Of a DNA stretch of 64,000 nt, positions 1 through 11,553 are shown piece after piece. A program made the position numbers and the translations under genes. Source of the stretch: Syngnathus acus (lineage: Eukaryota > Chordata > Actinopteri > Syngnathiformes > Syngnathidae); NCBI RefSeq assembly GCF_901709675.1, contig NC_051091.1, positions 10,140,967-10,204,966 on the forward strand, written 5' to 3'. The notes below the pieces were generated by a model. That model ran no database searches, was not told the origin of the DNA, and worked only from the letters and a program-made list of their open reading frames with translations. Each line of letters starts with the position of its first letter. Position 1 is the stretch's first letter.

Positions 1-113
1 AATGTCCGAGGAGGAATTCCTGCTCCTGCGGCGGGAAATCCTCTTGTTGCAGCTTTTTGGTGCAGTCGGTGTGAAAGTGGGGGAGCAGGCTGGGCTCAAT
101 GTGCTCCCGTCGG
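1..113 (-). CDS. possible exon of an unidentified gene, cut by the window edge
   Basis: On the minus strand an AG acceptor at 115-114 is followed by an uninterrupted frame (first full codon GAC at 111-109) running off the left edge. It encodes a Ser/Pro/Thr-rich stretch followed by a basic, serine-flanked patch (RISRRRSRNSSSD), the look of a regulatory, disordered protein region. The tract upstream of the acceptor is only weakly pyrimidine-rich. I do not recognise the family, and a chance open frame is quite possible. The opposite-strand frame has no recognisable content. Confidence 0.25.
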
Positions 114-2499
114 CTACCAGAGTGCAAGTGTGCAGTATGTGCCTCCTCCCCTCTCCTGCTCCTCTGTGCACCCGAGGGAGACGAGGGAGGACAAGTGCCT
201 TGAATAGCCCCGCTCACTTCTCCCCCCTCCATCCTTACGCACACATACACATTCACACACACACACACACACACACTTGCACACACACGCTCTCAGCTGA
301 CAGCAACACTCAAAGGACTGCTGCCAAAATACCAGGCAAGGTTGTCAAGGTACTTGGAGGCTATTGAATAGAGACAGAGTGGGTGAAGAAAAAATAAATA
401 TATAAAAATACACCAGACGGTTTTATTTATCTGCTGGGTTCACACGGTCCTTATCGAAATGCTTGAAAAAAAAGTTGAAGAGAATTGTTGGTGTACTACC
501 AGACGTTTGAAAACTTTTTTGTTGTTTCTTTTTGGATGTAATGTTTTAATGTTTTGGGTTTGTATTTTTTTGGGAAACATTCCCAGTGTTTATTTTTTTT
601 ATGTGTGAAGGTTTTCTTCCAATTTCCAATAATCATATTTTTAATCATACTTCCCTGCTAGTTAATGGCTTAGAATGACTTAATTTGTCCCATGACCATG
701 ATCAATGAAATGAGTGAAAAACTACCTGATTAAATAAACCCCTAAGAAATTAAACTGTAATTTGGTGTTGCACCCTCAGACATGGATTTACTGTATACTG
801 TATAAAATGGAATAATTTTAGTAATTATTTGGAGATACATGCCAGTGAGCATTGTAACATTGTCTGTCTACAGGTGTTGCTTCTCCATTTGTGTTCTAAT
901 ATCTATTGCTTAACAGTTTATAAAACCACAACATTAAATTGTACGGTATAGAAGAAATGATGGACAGGAAATAGCACGCACACACCCACGCACACAATCT
1001 GGACTAAATTCGAAAGTCGTCAGTGCCTGTGACGTTAAGCTACAAAAAGTTGGACTTTAGTGAGTCCTGTGAGAGTACAGAACGGTGGGAAATGTCTGTC
1101 CACACATTGTTGACTTTTGCAACTACTTCACATCCCAGTTGTGTGTTGTCAGCTGCAGTAGGACCACCTGATGACTGCTTGTGTGCAGCTGTCACCAACT
1201 GTTGCATGCAATAAAGTTTGTGACATATTGTGTGAGCATGCTTGTAGCGCGTTACCTTCACACTTCAGACTGTTTAATGCCATGAAAACAGAGCGATAGC
1301 CAGCAGGATGTTTTAAAACAAACAGAGCTATGCCGCACTGTTCTATTTTAAAAATTCTATTTATGCCTTACGTGTAGAAAATCGGGAGGGGTGTATATAT
1401 ATATATATAAATATATATAATTCTAAAATGACATTTCCCCTAACGGATTGGGAATTTGTTTGCACATGCAAGTCACTTTTGGTTTTATAGCACATTTAGC
1501 TTTCAACAAAATGCTTTTGGTTGTGTATTACTCCTTAAAATACAGGTTGGACTGCAACTCATGTGACTTGAAGGAGGTTACATTTTTTATGAGAAAAGCC
1601 ATAGAAGAAAACAGCAATAATGGACATGCGGATGAGAAGATGATGTGGTGCATGACAGCAGCACCCTAATGCAAAGACTCATTAGCAGTCTAAGCACCAC
1701 CTCAAGGAGAGAGCTTATTTTAAACCTCAAGTAGGCAGCACATACGGGCAGGGTCATTTTTCCTGTTTTAGCCCTCCATCCATAGTCAGCAGTATTACTG
1801 TATTGATTCATCGACTCTGGGTCGGGGGGGGGGGGGGTGAGAGGGTGTGGTGCTTCTTATTACGGAATGAAATCCTTGCAGACTATTTAACTACACTTCC
1901 CTCAAGGAGGCTGAGCTGAGTGCAGCTGTTTTCCCACACTGGATGGACACGTTGGGATATCGAAGAGGAAGGATGTAAGTAGCATATCAATCATAATACA
2001 GAGATGTCACCTTGTCAAAATGTTGGCTGTCGAAACAAACATCCGAGAGCTCTGCTCTTGATGGCTTGATGATTTATACCACGGGAAACAACAGGAAATG
2101 TGACATCATTATTAAATGTATCAGCAGGCAACTTGTGGCCTCTGTCTTCTGACAATCTGACAACAGTGACCTCTGGTGGTGTATTGGGATAATTGCGGGC
2201 ATGTCGAGACACCAGACAGAATGGAACATGAGCATGACGTTTTTTTGTCTTATTTTATTTGAGGCTTCAACAGTGGATAGTTGCGAAATAGATATTTACA
2301 CTTGTGTTTTATAAATTTCATTGAATTTTGTCAATCTTAATATGTTATTAATCTGTTATTACAGAATCATCCAGGTTTGGATGTTACTTATTCACAATTA
2401 CTTTAAGCTGTTTGCTGTGCGTGGGTTTAAAGGTCCCTGAAAATGCATTGCAATACCAAATGATTTCAGACTCCGATGACAAGCACACTCCTTTCCGAT
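114..2499. other. intergenic stretch and shisa5-like 3' flank
   Basis: No coding exon is supported here. It contains an AC dinucleotide run (about 254-276), an AT-rich run (about 1391-1421) and a poly-G run (1824-1837). The right-hand part is probably the 3' UTR of the minus-strand shisa5-like gene: TTTATT at 2254-2259 reads AATAAA on the minus strand, about 240 bases beyond the stop codon. Confidence 0.4.
2254..2259 (-). terminator. candidate polyadenylation signal, shisa5-like copy A
   Basis: AATAAA on the minus strand, about 240 bases past the stop codon of the 207-residue shisa5-like gene. Other A/T-rich hexamers occur nearby, so the site used is uncertain. Confidence 0.4.
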
Positions 2500-3760
2500 T
2501 TAGGGTTTGAAGCCGTAGGCAGGATTGTAGGGAGGTTGGGGATGTTCATTTGGACGTGGTGGTAGAGGAAGTGGAGTGTATGCTGGAGGAACTAAAACAA
2601 ATAGATCACATCCCATGATGTGATGATAAAAATGCAGTTCAACAAAAAGGTGGAGTTCTTTTTTTTTATATTCCTATAATAAACTGAGGGACAATATGCA
2701 TATGATATAATTTTACATAAACATATATTTTTTTTAAATTACAGAGATATTTTTGTGCAATGAACCAGACTCGGCAACTAAGACAGATTGCAAACTCACC
2801 ATTCCAAGTCAAAGTAAGAACTCACCGGGTCCAATGTATGGTGGTGGGCCCACCGGTGCAGTGGGCATGGCGGGGCCTCCGTGGACAGGCACAGGCTGGT
2901 AGCTAGGATGGGACGGATGAGGTGGGGAGGCCGGCTGATGGGGTGCGGCGACAAAGGTGGATGTCACATCTGCATAAAAGGTTATTTTTAGTCAGTGGGA
3001 GACATCAAGCAAGCGAGTAGTGACAGTCAGAATAAAACGATTGTCAGATTACATCATAAAAATCTGCTTTTTGATTAGGGGTGTGTAGACTTTTTATAAC
3101 CACACTACATACTTTCTGCATTTTGTTTGCTGGTGTGGTGTGTTTCCAATGTAAAAAATGCATTTCGTAAATAAAGAAAGTGTCTCACTTTGACGTCGCC
3201 TTGAATTGTGTTGTTTCCTGCACTTTTTGTACAGACAGCAGCATGGAACCACAAAGCAGGTAATGAGACCCACGCAGAAGATAATGGGAAGGACTGTACC
3301 GAGGATGCTGCCTAAAACTATGGCAGTCCTGGAGAACTTCGCAAAGCGAGGCCTGCGCAGATGAACCATTAGCGGCTATGAACAGAAGCATTTTAATACT
3401 TTTGGGTGCACGTTTTTCCTACATGTCATCACAGATTTCCTGTTGCTCTTGGGTTAGCCGACTTTGCTCTTTAGTGCAGCAATATTTCATGCTGCAGGTT
3501 CCACAGCAGTCCATCCCACCACACTGGAGACCATCGTGACGAACGCCGCTGTCGTCCCAGTAGCTGGAACAGTCATCAGCTAGCAGACAAGCCAAGACAT
3601 ATTGGGAGCACATGACAGAATATATTTGCTTTCATTTTCATAATGAGAGCCATTTTGGGGCTAAAAGAAAGATACACCATAAAGTTTACTCACCCCATAT
3701 AGTTGGTAGAAAGAGGACACAGGACACGAAGACTAGAAAGGACAAAACGGCCGACACCAT
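2500..3760 (-). CDS. Shisa family transmembrane protein, Shisa5 (scotin)-like, copy A
   Basis: Five exons on the minus strand join to a 207-residue protein: 3694-3760, 3423-3579, 3189-3352, 2826-2969 and 2500-2591. All introns are GT..AG and the frame closes on TAA. Residues 1-23 form a signal peptide. Residues 24-75 are the Cys-rich Shisa domain with paired cysteines (DCCGTCSMKYCC). A membrane segment spans about 84-110, followed by the palmitoylation-like CCCLYKKCRK junction. The cytosolic tail is rich in Pro and Tyr (PPPYIGP, PPAY, QPPYNPAYG), and PPxY sequences bind WW domains such as those of NEDD4-type ligases. Human SHISA5 is an ER/nuclear-envelope p53-induced protein whose tail ends in a similar PPYNPAY block, so I assign it to that branch. 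The exon 2 donor (GTAGGA) is weak but is the only one found that keeps frame. The gene lies tail to head beside a second copy with the same exon phases. Confidence 0.85.
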
Positions 3761-5812
3761 TACTGCAAAGACACACACTTTGTGTGTGTGCCTGTCCCAC
3801 CCAGTAACTATAGTCGCCTAACAACATTCCCGCTGAGAAACCGGTTCGGTTCAATTAATGATCGCTACAGTGAAATGGTATCGAAATAAATTCATAAGCA
3901 GTTTTATGAATTTTACATTAGGTCATGCACCAGAACAGGTAACTCAGGGAATTGTGGAGAGCGGATATTGATCCATATCAATGATAGTTTGTTTCTTTGG
4001 GGGCTTCAAGGGTCCTGCTTGCCAAAACAACCCAAACAAATTGTGTCTTTTTTTTTTTGTTGCAAAACAACCCCTAAGAATTGGTCAATTTGGTGTGGGC
4101 AACCATCTGATGATTTAATTTTAATCCAAATGTATGAACTTAAACATAAATCAGTGGTTTGGGCACCCTGTAAATTATACATACATGTTATGAAAGTCTT
4201 CAAATAAAACCCGAGTGATGTTGATTGCACACAGTCACGAAAGGTAGGAGCTATACACCTGATGCATGCATACAAAGCAAATTTCTAATTTATTGAGCTG
4301 GCATGTGGTCACATTTGACAGGAAGAAGAATCTGTACGCATGGCACACAAATCACACAGCGTGATATAACAGGAAACATCTACTAAAATCTAAATAAAAA
4401 GGAGGAAATTGTAAAGCTCCGCATTGCTCGGGTTACGTCGGATTCTGACAAAGGCTTTCGGGTTTGTGAAAAAGGTCACTTGAGCACAAGTAGTTTCAAG
4501 TAAAAGTAGGAAATCAATGAGGTCTACTAAATCCTTACAGTTAATGGCATAGCATAGCTCAGAAGATATATTTTAAAAGTGAGCCGAGGTGCTACGGTAA
4601 ACAAGACTACGATGAGTCACGAGCAAACGGCCAAAGTCTTGTTGCATTTTGGTCACACCTCATGGGCGGACGTGCAGCTTGACTAGGTAGAGGAAATGAA
4701 ACCTTCCAAATTCTGTCTTCTTAATGTTGTTTTGGATATTATGTGGATTAGAAGGCACAGCAGTTGCTAGCATCAGTGAATCAAGAAAAAAAAAAAACAG
4801 AACTTTGGTTATTTTGCATTGATACATTTGCGTCCAGTTGGAACAATTGAAATATCCTAAGGTTGCACAAAAAACAAACTTATGGAGGACATGAGCAGAA
4901 ATACAAGTGCACACACAACGGCCAGCTTGCGCATCACAAAATGAATATTCCCTTTTAACCCGAGAGCTCTTAACTCCGTAACAAATACTTCCCACCATTG
5001 TTGAAAATTAAAACACAACTTTTTTTTTTTTCTTTTTCATCCCACAATCGACTGACCACTACTATTCCAAGAGACACTTGTTTTGGTCGAAGACGGCGGC
5101 GGTTTTCAAGTGAGGGACGCGACTTTACTTCAGGGTTTGTAAGAAACATCTGTTAAGATCAATTTGGCTATGTTGAAGGAAAATAGAAAAGATTTTTTGT
5201 TTGCTTCGAGGGATTAATTTACAGGGATATAAAAATGAATTCAATACGATACTGTTACGGCAACTGTTTGGAATTTATGCAATGTTAGCTACTGTTTTAT
5301 CAATAGTAACACAAAGTCCTCTAAAGTGATTCTCACCGTCCCACACTTTGAAAACCCCCTGAGGGCAAAGGCCATATGACGACTGGCACAAAAACATATT
5401 ACAAAATATCAATTACAGCCCAAAAATTTGTTTTCTCTCTGGTTACACATCATAACAATACCGGCGAACGATAGGAGCAGCTAACGATGACAAGGCCAAA
5501 TGAGACTGAGCGGCAGTAACAACGTTAGCACGAGAGAACGCGACGATAATGGGTCCAATTGTAACACTGAAACATTCAAACGTGGCTAAAGATGGCCGAG
5601 ATAGTTCAAGCTGCAGTAACTAAGGAATTCGGTCAGGTTCAAGAAAAAAAAAGAAAAGAAATCCGGACTTGCTTCCTGAGAACCGCAAGGCAAACATCAA
5701 TTCCCAAAAAGGCATGCACGAACCTCTTGTGCATAATTGTATCGGGTGGATGATGAACTCGAAAAACAGTAAAAATTCTTTTGAGGATGTTGCAGCAAGC
5801 TCGACGAGGCCG
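3761..5812. other. spacer between the two shisa5-like genes; probable 3' UTR of copy B
   Basis: No exon is supported. On the minus strand the region follows the stop codon of shisa5-like copy B. The hexamer TTTATT at 4289-4294 reads AATAAA on that strand, so a 3' UTR of about 1.5 kb is plausible. The right-hand 500 bases of copy A's upstream flank show no clear TATA or GC box. Confidence 0.4.
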
Positions 5813-8800
5813 TTAACCCATCTTGGGTGGTGGAGAGACAAAATCTGGGTTGTACGCCGGCTGATTCAGGTAGTCTCCTCGGGCTGCTGGGGCATTGGGC
5901 TGGGGCTGCACGGGGGGCTGCATAGGAGGCTGCCCAGGGGGCTGCAGAGGGTAAGACGGCTGGCCGGGGGTGAAGGCAGCCTGGCTGTAAGGCATCGGGT
6001 TGGGAGGGTAGGCCGGGCCGGCTGGACACAGGAACGTACAGAAACATACAGCAAGTTAGTGACAGACAACATCAAGTATGACACTTTTGGGGGCTTATTC
6101 AAATGTCACACTCACTGGCTTCTATATATGTTGGCGGCGGTCCCGGTGTGTAATGCTGTCCTGGGGGAGGGATAGCGGGCATGGGATGTTGCGGGTATCC
6201 CTGAGGTGGCATGGGCTGGCCATATCCCGTCTGCACCGGAACAGGGTGGTACGCTGGATAAGGGGCCGCCGGGTAGGCTTGTGGTTGCCCGGGCGACATT
6301 ATGGGTTGCTGGGGGTAATGCTGGGGGGTGTTAGTCACGACGGTGGTGTGAGTGGAAGTTGCGATTACCGCTGTGAGGGAAGGACAGAAAGAAAAGACTC
6401 ATTTCCAAAACAATGAAAAGACAGAATTGTTAAGAACACAACAATCCCATTTTTTACATTGACTTTAAAAAACTCCAAATATGAGATGAAAAATCCCTCT
6501 CTGTATAAAATTTGAAAAGGAAAATGGGTGTGTAAGTTGATCCTACCACTACATCATTGCTCAACTACCCCACCCACCCACCCACTCCAAGGCCTTCATG
6601 ACCACTTCCTGTAGATGTGCTGGAATGGTCCTGAATGCTTCTCATGTGGTTGCCGGGGAGACTATGAGTCATCCACACGTGAACAGACAAAAGACACAGT
6701 AGGTGGAGCTCTAACATTCTTGCTGTACTTTAACCAACCCCTCGCTTGCTCTGGGGGCAAACTACTTGTGCAGCTGAGAGGAAGTAAGAGCGGGAGTGAA
6801 TTTTCTTGATGTCGTTACTAGTTCCATTTATACCCAAAGTGATGAGACACAAATTCTAACAGAGGCTGGAAAAGTGGGAATTTCCATTTTAGAAACACAA
6901 ACTGCAATCATGTGGACGGTGGGCCAACAGACTGCACAGTATGACCAAGTATGACTCTGAGTCATTGGGGGGGGGAATATGACGTCACTTTAAATGGTTA
7001 CGCATTAGAAGATCAATTGCAGGTTTTCACTCGTTCAAAATGAGTCTCAAATCCAGCTGACGGAAATGATTTGCCCAAGTGCACTGGTAGATATCAGAAA
7101 TGAGGAAAAAAAGGGACACTGGCTCAGAGTACAGTCTTTCTGAAATCTAAAGAGATCAAAATGGTCCAGAGAAAGGAATTTGACCATTTCAACAGCAAGT
7201 GAATGTTTCGCGATGACGGGGTGCGAGCGGACTTACGTCGCGGCTTGCGGCATATCTTGTACAGGCAACAGCAGGGGCACACACAGCAGCTTATGAGCAC
7301 CACCACCATAAAGATGACACCACCAACCACAGAACCCCACATCGGGGTGGCGTCCATGAGTGAAGTATATTCACTAATAAAAGAAAAACAAAAAAGCAAA
7401 GACTGTATTATGGTGACAATTAATAAATAATGTATTATTATTGATAATAAAAATGACAAAAAATTGTACAATATGTAGCAATGCCACCACAGAACAACAT
7501 GATTGATTGTAAAACAGAAAAATTTAACAAAACCTATGCAGTGGAATATTTATTTACAAAGTTCCTAACACCATTTTTTTTACTCAAAACGTCCATATAT
7601 CGAGGTAATGTTGCCCATTGAAATGATTACAAATGTGATTACTCTGTCCCAGTCCCACATTAGATGATATTTATCAACACCATATTTTTTTAATCAGCAT
7701 GTTGTTAAAATGCAATGCAGAAAATGGTGAAATCAAACCCTTATAAAGATTCATGTTTTTAATTCTTTGGTTGATTTTGGCAAACCAATCTGCAGAAGCT
7801 TGTCTTTTTCTGCTAAAAGAAAAAATCAAAGTGTGGTGTCACATTCTCACTTATACGATTGTTACATTTCTTTTGATTTTTGAATAATTTTTTGATTGCA
7901 CCAGCAGAGATCTTCCTGCTCACCTATGGCAACATTTCCTTTAGTGGTTTCCTTTTTTTTTTAGAGCCATTCTTACTGTTTAGTGCTTTAGTTGTTTAGC
8001 TTTTTTTAACTGAAGAGAAACTATTTTAATAAATAACACTGTAAATCTTTTTTGTTATCATTATTTTGAGCATAATCATGATTGTTTAAAAAAAAAAAAA
8101 AAGGAGACATTAATGAGAAAAGGTAATCTCATTGCATCTCATAACACAGGTTTTCTTTCAAGATGGCGGCGCGTGCATACGCAGCGACCTCTCTCTGTCC
8201 CGCCCAAACGGTGTTTTGTTCGTCTAAGGAGTGTTTGTCCGGCAGTTTTGTGTGTTCGTCTCGTCGTACTGAGTGTGCTTCTCTCCCCTCCTTGAAGGAC
8301 ATTTACACCTCCCATCTCACCCGCAAGGCGACCAAGATTGTGAGTGATGTGAGTCACCCCGCTCACTCTTTGTTTGATCTTCTGCCCTCTGGGAGGCGGT
8401 ACAGGAGCCTGCGCTCCCGCACCACCAGACTCTCCAACAGCTTCATACTCCAGGCTGTTAGGATCCTGAACTCGCTCCCCCTTTCAGCGTAGCGTCCTGT
8501 TCTTTGCGCTGTGCTTACTGTCTGCTGTATGCATGCTGGCTCAGTTTCGCTCCTCTTATTTATTGGGTTATTGGTTTATTATTTATTCATCGCTCATTTT
8601 ATTTATATTGTTATTTTTTGTGTATTATTTATTGTTTGTGTCGTCTACTTGTATGTCTCGTCACCGTGGGATAGAGGAAACGGAATTTCGGTTTCTTTGT
8701 GTGTCTTGACATATGAAGGGATTGACAATAAAGCTGACTTTGATTTTGACTTTGATAATTACACTTGTAAACCATTTTGAAATATTACCTAAAAATTCTT

Positions 8801-9858
8801 TGTTGGTTTGAAAGGTTTTAAGGTGATACGAGTGAATCTAAATGCCATACACAGTGTCATTTGGTTAAGTTCATGGTGGGGGGGTGTATTACCATTGTTC
8901 TTGGCTATCCTCTGTAAATCGAAGAAAGGTATCCCTACAGCACCGTTTGGAGTGGCAGTTACCACAGCAGAATCCGAGGTAACATCGCTCGTATGAATGA
9001 TACTGGCCACCCATGTCTGTGTAGCCCAGGCAGTGTTTATCGTCCGCTGTAACACATCGCAAGAAGAAGAAAAAAAAACACAAGAATAATGAGGAGTCTG
9101 TACGTCACTTATTGGGCTGGAAAATAATGTTCAAGCACTGATGCAAAGAGGAAAACTACTCCAAAGAATATAAATGCATCATCAATAAAAAGCACATTGC
9201 TGATAGCTCACCATGTCAGTACGTACTTGGCAAGTACTGAACAGTCTGGGAAAGATTATTTTGAAACAAATTCAGTCTGTACAAATTGTTAAATCACGTG
9301 GTATGGTAGGAGAAAGGTTGAAAAAAAAAAGGGTTACAATTTTCCTCGTGCATGGGTTGTTATCCTAATTAGATTTGACCATTTCGGTTTTAATAAAGTG
9401 TCTGGGGGGGATAAAGTACATTAATGAGAAACTACTGAATATTCGTTATCAATGTGAGGCAGGATTTTGAGTACAGATCCTGATAGGGGTACCTAATGTA
9501 ATGGTCAGGGTGTGCGCTGTGTCTGAGGAGTTTCTGTTTCGGGGAAACAAAACTGAGTAAATCGCTGCCAAGCAAATCAGGCCATCCATAAAAACAACAT
9601 ATCAGGGACATTTATTGGAAACAATATTTAAATTCCATGCGCGGTGTTTCATTTAGGTAGCTAACATAATGAACGAAGACTTTTCGAAGGGGGCTTCTCA
9701 AGCCGTTTTTACGCAAAAATAGCGTGGCGTCTAAAACAACATCGGTACCCATCAATTGTCAATTACTTGACTTTATTTACAAACTTACCCGATACGCAGG
9801 CGGCCAGAACGGCACATAGTAAGGCCAAGAGGACGACACCCGGGAGGCCTGACGCCAT
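5813..9858 (-). CDS. shisa5: Shisa5 (scotin)-like membrane protein, copy B
   Basis: Five minus-strand exons give 274 residues: 9789-9858, 8893-9046, 7237-7373, 6116-6370 and 5813-6021, with GT..AG introns and a TAA stop. Residues 1-24 are a signal peptide. The Cys-rich Shisa domain (FCCGNCHSKRCC) occupies about 25-75. A membrane segment lies at about 87-107, followed by CPCCCLYKICRKPRR. The rest is a long Pro/Gln/Tyr-rich tail with a PPPTY motif and the end QPAYNPDFVSPPPKMG. Human SHISA5 has the same layout, including the Thr-rich start of the tail (TSTHTTVVTN here) and a terminal PYNPAY-like block, so this is the closer SHISA5 match of the pair. Exon phases (1,2,1,1) are identical to copy A, which indicates tandem duplication. 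The start ATG has an ACC before it, a good Kozak context. The role in ER stress or apoptosis is inferred from the family, not visible here. Confidence 0.88.
8161..8755 (+). mobile_element. internally deleted non-LTR retrotransposon (L2/Rex-like 3' end)
   Basis: It lies in intron 2 of shisa5-like copy B, on the opposite strand. The right part (8290-8492) is an open frame with the C-terminal signature of fish non-LTR reverse transcriptase ORFs (LLPSGRRYRSLRSRTTRL, then NSF..QAVRILNSLPL, stop). It is followed by a 3' UTR ending in AATAAAGCTGACTTTGATTTTGAC, a run of TTTGA-type units typical of a LINE tail. The left end starts AGATGGCGGCGCG, which looks like a LINE 5' UTR start. The body of the reverse transcriptase is absent, so the copy is a 5'/3' fusion and cannot encode its own machinery. 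Confidence 0.7.
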
Positions 9859-10661
9859 GGTTGCTCCTTGCAGATATGGCACAGCCAGGATGGGGCACAA
9901 CAGGAAGCGACGGCCTCAAGATCGTCTATTTGCATACATACACCAGCACTAGTCTCACTCCGCTGTACTTCCGCCATCATTTCCGGTAGCTTGATAACCA
10001 CCAAACAAAAATGTCAGGGGCGGGGACTTCTATTTATTCTTTTTATTCCTTTTTTTAAATGTTCTTACTATTCTTAACATCTTCCAAGCAAATGTTGGGC
10101 GGGGAGAATATACAATTTGGAGTTTAATCATGTGTGACGTCATTCGATCTTGAGACTTCCGCTCAGTCGGCGTCTAAAATAAAAAATAAAAAGTGTTAAA
10201 TATAATAAAGTGCTCATTGACTCTGTTAACGTGCATGTTTTTTAATGATGTAAAAAGGCAGCGTACCTATGTATGAGGGTGGAGAGTAAATTTTGCAAGA
10301 ATAGGGAGACCATCATCCAAATTTCCATTTACACAAGATGTAAACAGCAGTCAGCAAGTGTCATTCTAAAAGTCATCTGCAGAGAGCAGCAAAACATTAC
10401 TAAAACAACGCAAAAACTTTTGACAACACTGGGAGGAATTATCCAGAACAAAACTGCAGGCAAATAAAGATGACTCGCTTTGGCACAGGGTTGAGCAACT
10501 TAAATGATAGAGGGGGCCACAATCATTTTCATCAGTGCTATTGGAGGCGCTACACACGATTGGACAAAATGGCAATTTAAAGATGGCAAATATGTATTAA
10601 AGATCCAGCCTTTAACAGAAAAACGTTCCAACAAAATACACACACGCACACACACACACAC

Positions 10662-10753
<92 letters not shown>

Positions 10754-10974
10754 AAAGAGTTTGTAGTGCATCTTGGGGATAATAAATTGACTTTACAAGA
10801 AACACGGGTCTTCTATGTACTGTGCCAGGAATATTGCTCCTGGAAACTCTTGGATGAAGAAAAAATTATATGACGACGATGACGCACAGTCACACGTGAC
10901 GGGATCTCGCGAGATTTGTCAAGTCAGGCTTGCCCTCAAAGCGCTCTTATAAGCAGCTGCACATCCGCGTCCTT
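9859..10974. promoter_or_regulatory. divergent promoter region between shisa5-like copy B and alas1
   Basis: The two genes are transcribed away from each other from this segment of about 1.1 kb. Visible elements are a perfect CRE (TGACGTCA, 10135-10142), a CACGTG E-box (10893-10898), the palindrome TCTCGCGAGA (10905-10914, the known BANP/M8 core-promoter motif) and a TATA-like TTATAAG (10947-10953). A long CA repeat lies between them. The CRE sits nearer shisa5; the E-box, palindrome and TATA-like box sit within 100 bases of the expected alas1 start. Confidence 0.6.
10638..10749. repeat. CA dinucleotide microsatellite
   Basis: About 112 bases of nearly pure CA with two CG interruptions. Open frames over it on both strands are artefacts of the repeat. 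Z-DNA-forming potential and length polymorphism are expected for such a run, here about 200 bases upstream of the alas1 promoter elements. Confidence 0.95.
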
Positions 10975-11110
10975 CTCGTTCGTCCTCAGTGTAGGATAAC
11001 GAAGCTGTCACTTTTCGGGCTCTCTTATCCATCGTGAACTTCACGCCGGCAACTCTTCGATTCGACTTAAAGGACCAACATTGTCATTTTGCCCAGCAAG
11101 GTTTTACTTG
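10975..11110 (+). other. alas1: predicted alas1 non-coding first exon
   Basis: The segment runs from near the promoter to a donor (TTG|GTGAGA at 11110/11111). It would splice to the acceptor CTTCTCCTTCAG ending at 11543, leaving ten UTR bases before the alas1 ATG. The 5' limit is not determined: the TATA-like box at 10947-10953 predicts a start near 10978, but a start further upstream is needed for the whole IRE to be transcribed. Confidence 0.55.
10976..11002 (+). promoter_or_regulatory. iron-responsive element (IRE) in the predicted alas1 5' UTR
   Basis: The sequence folds as a textbook IRE. The hexaloop is CAGTGT (10987-10992), fitting CAGUGN. The upper stem has five pairs, GTCCT (10982-10986) with AGGAT (10993-10997), the outermost a G-U. 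The unpaired bulge C is 10981. The lower stem has five pairs, TCGTT (10976-10980) with AACGA (10998-11002). All invariant IRE features are present. The core GTTCGTCCTCAGTG agrees with the human ALAS2 IRE as I recall it. Iron regulatory proteins bind such hairpins near the cap and block translation when iron is low. The structure is seen directly; its presence in the mRNA depends on the transcription start. Confidence 0.8.
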
Positions 11111-11553
11111 GTGAGATTTTTTTCCCATCAACTCTAATACCGCCGCCATCACTCCTAGTCCTGCTTGTAGCTTCATGGCTAATAGTTGCTTAAGACGAAG
11201 TCAGGTCAAACTAGTACAAGGATCGTGGGCGCTCTTTCACCCATTTTCATTTGTTCAAGTTTACGTTACGTATCAACAGTATTTGTCGATGTGTAAAAGA
11301 ATCAACAAGCCGAGAAAAAAAATCTGTTATAATACATCTAATACCAGGAAGTATTTGAAGCCGACCGAAAGCGAGACTGCTGTTTTTGTTGCCTTCTCTC
11401 CATTTCTCTTGACTGTCAAGATTTTAATCAACAATACAGATGACACATTTTATTAATTGAGACGGGTTTGACTACTAAATAGAAATTCACTATCATCTAT
11501 GTTAGTCCACATGTTAATTTCCAATTTGTTTCTTCTCCTTCAGAACTATCACC

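Noticed and set aside
10500-10805. Open frames of 64-101 codons over the CA repeat on both strands
   Set aside because: They are produced by the dinucleotide repeat (poly Cys-Val or His-Thr) and have no biological support.
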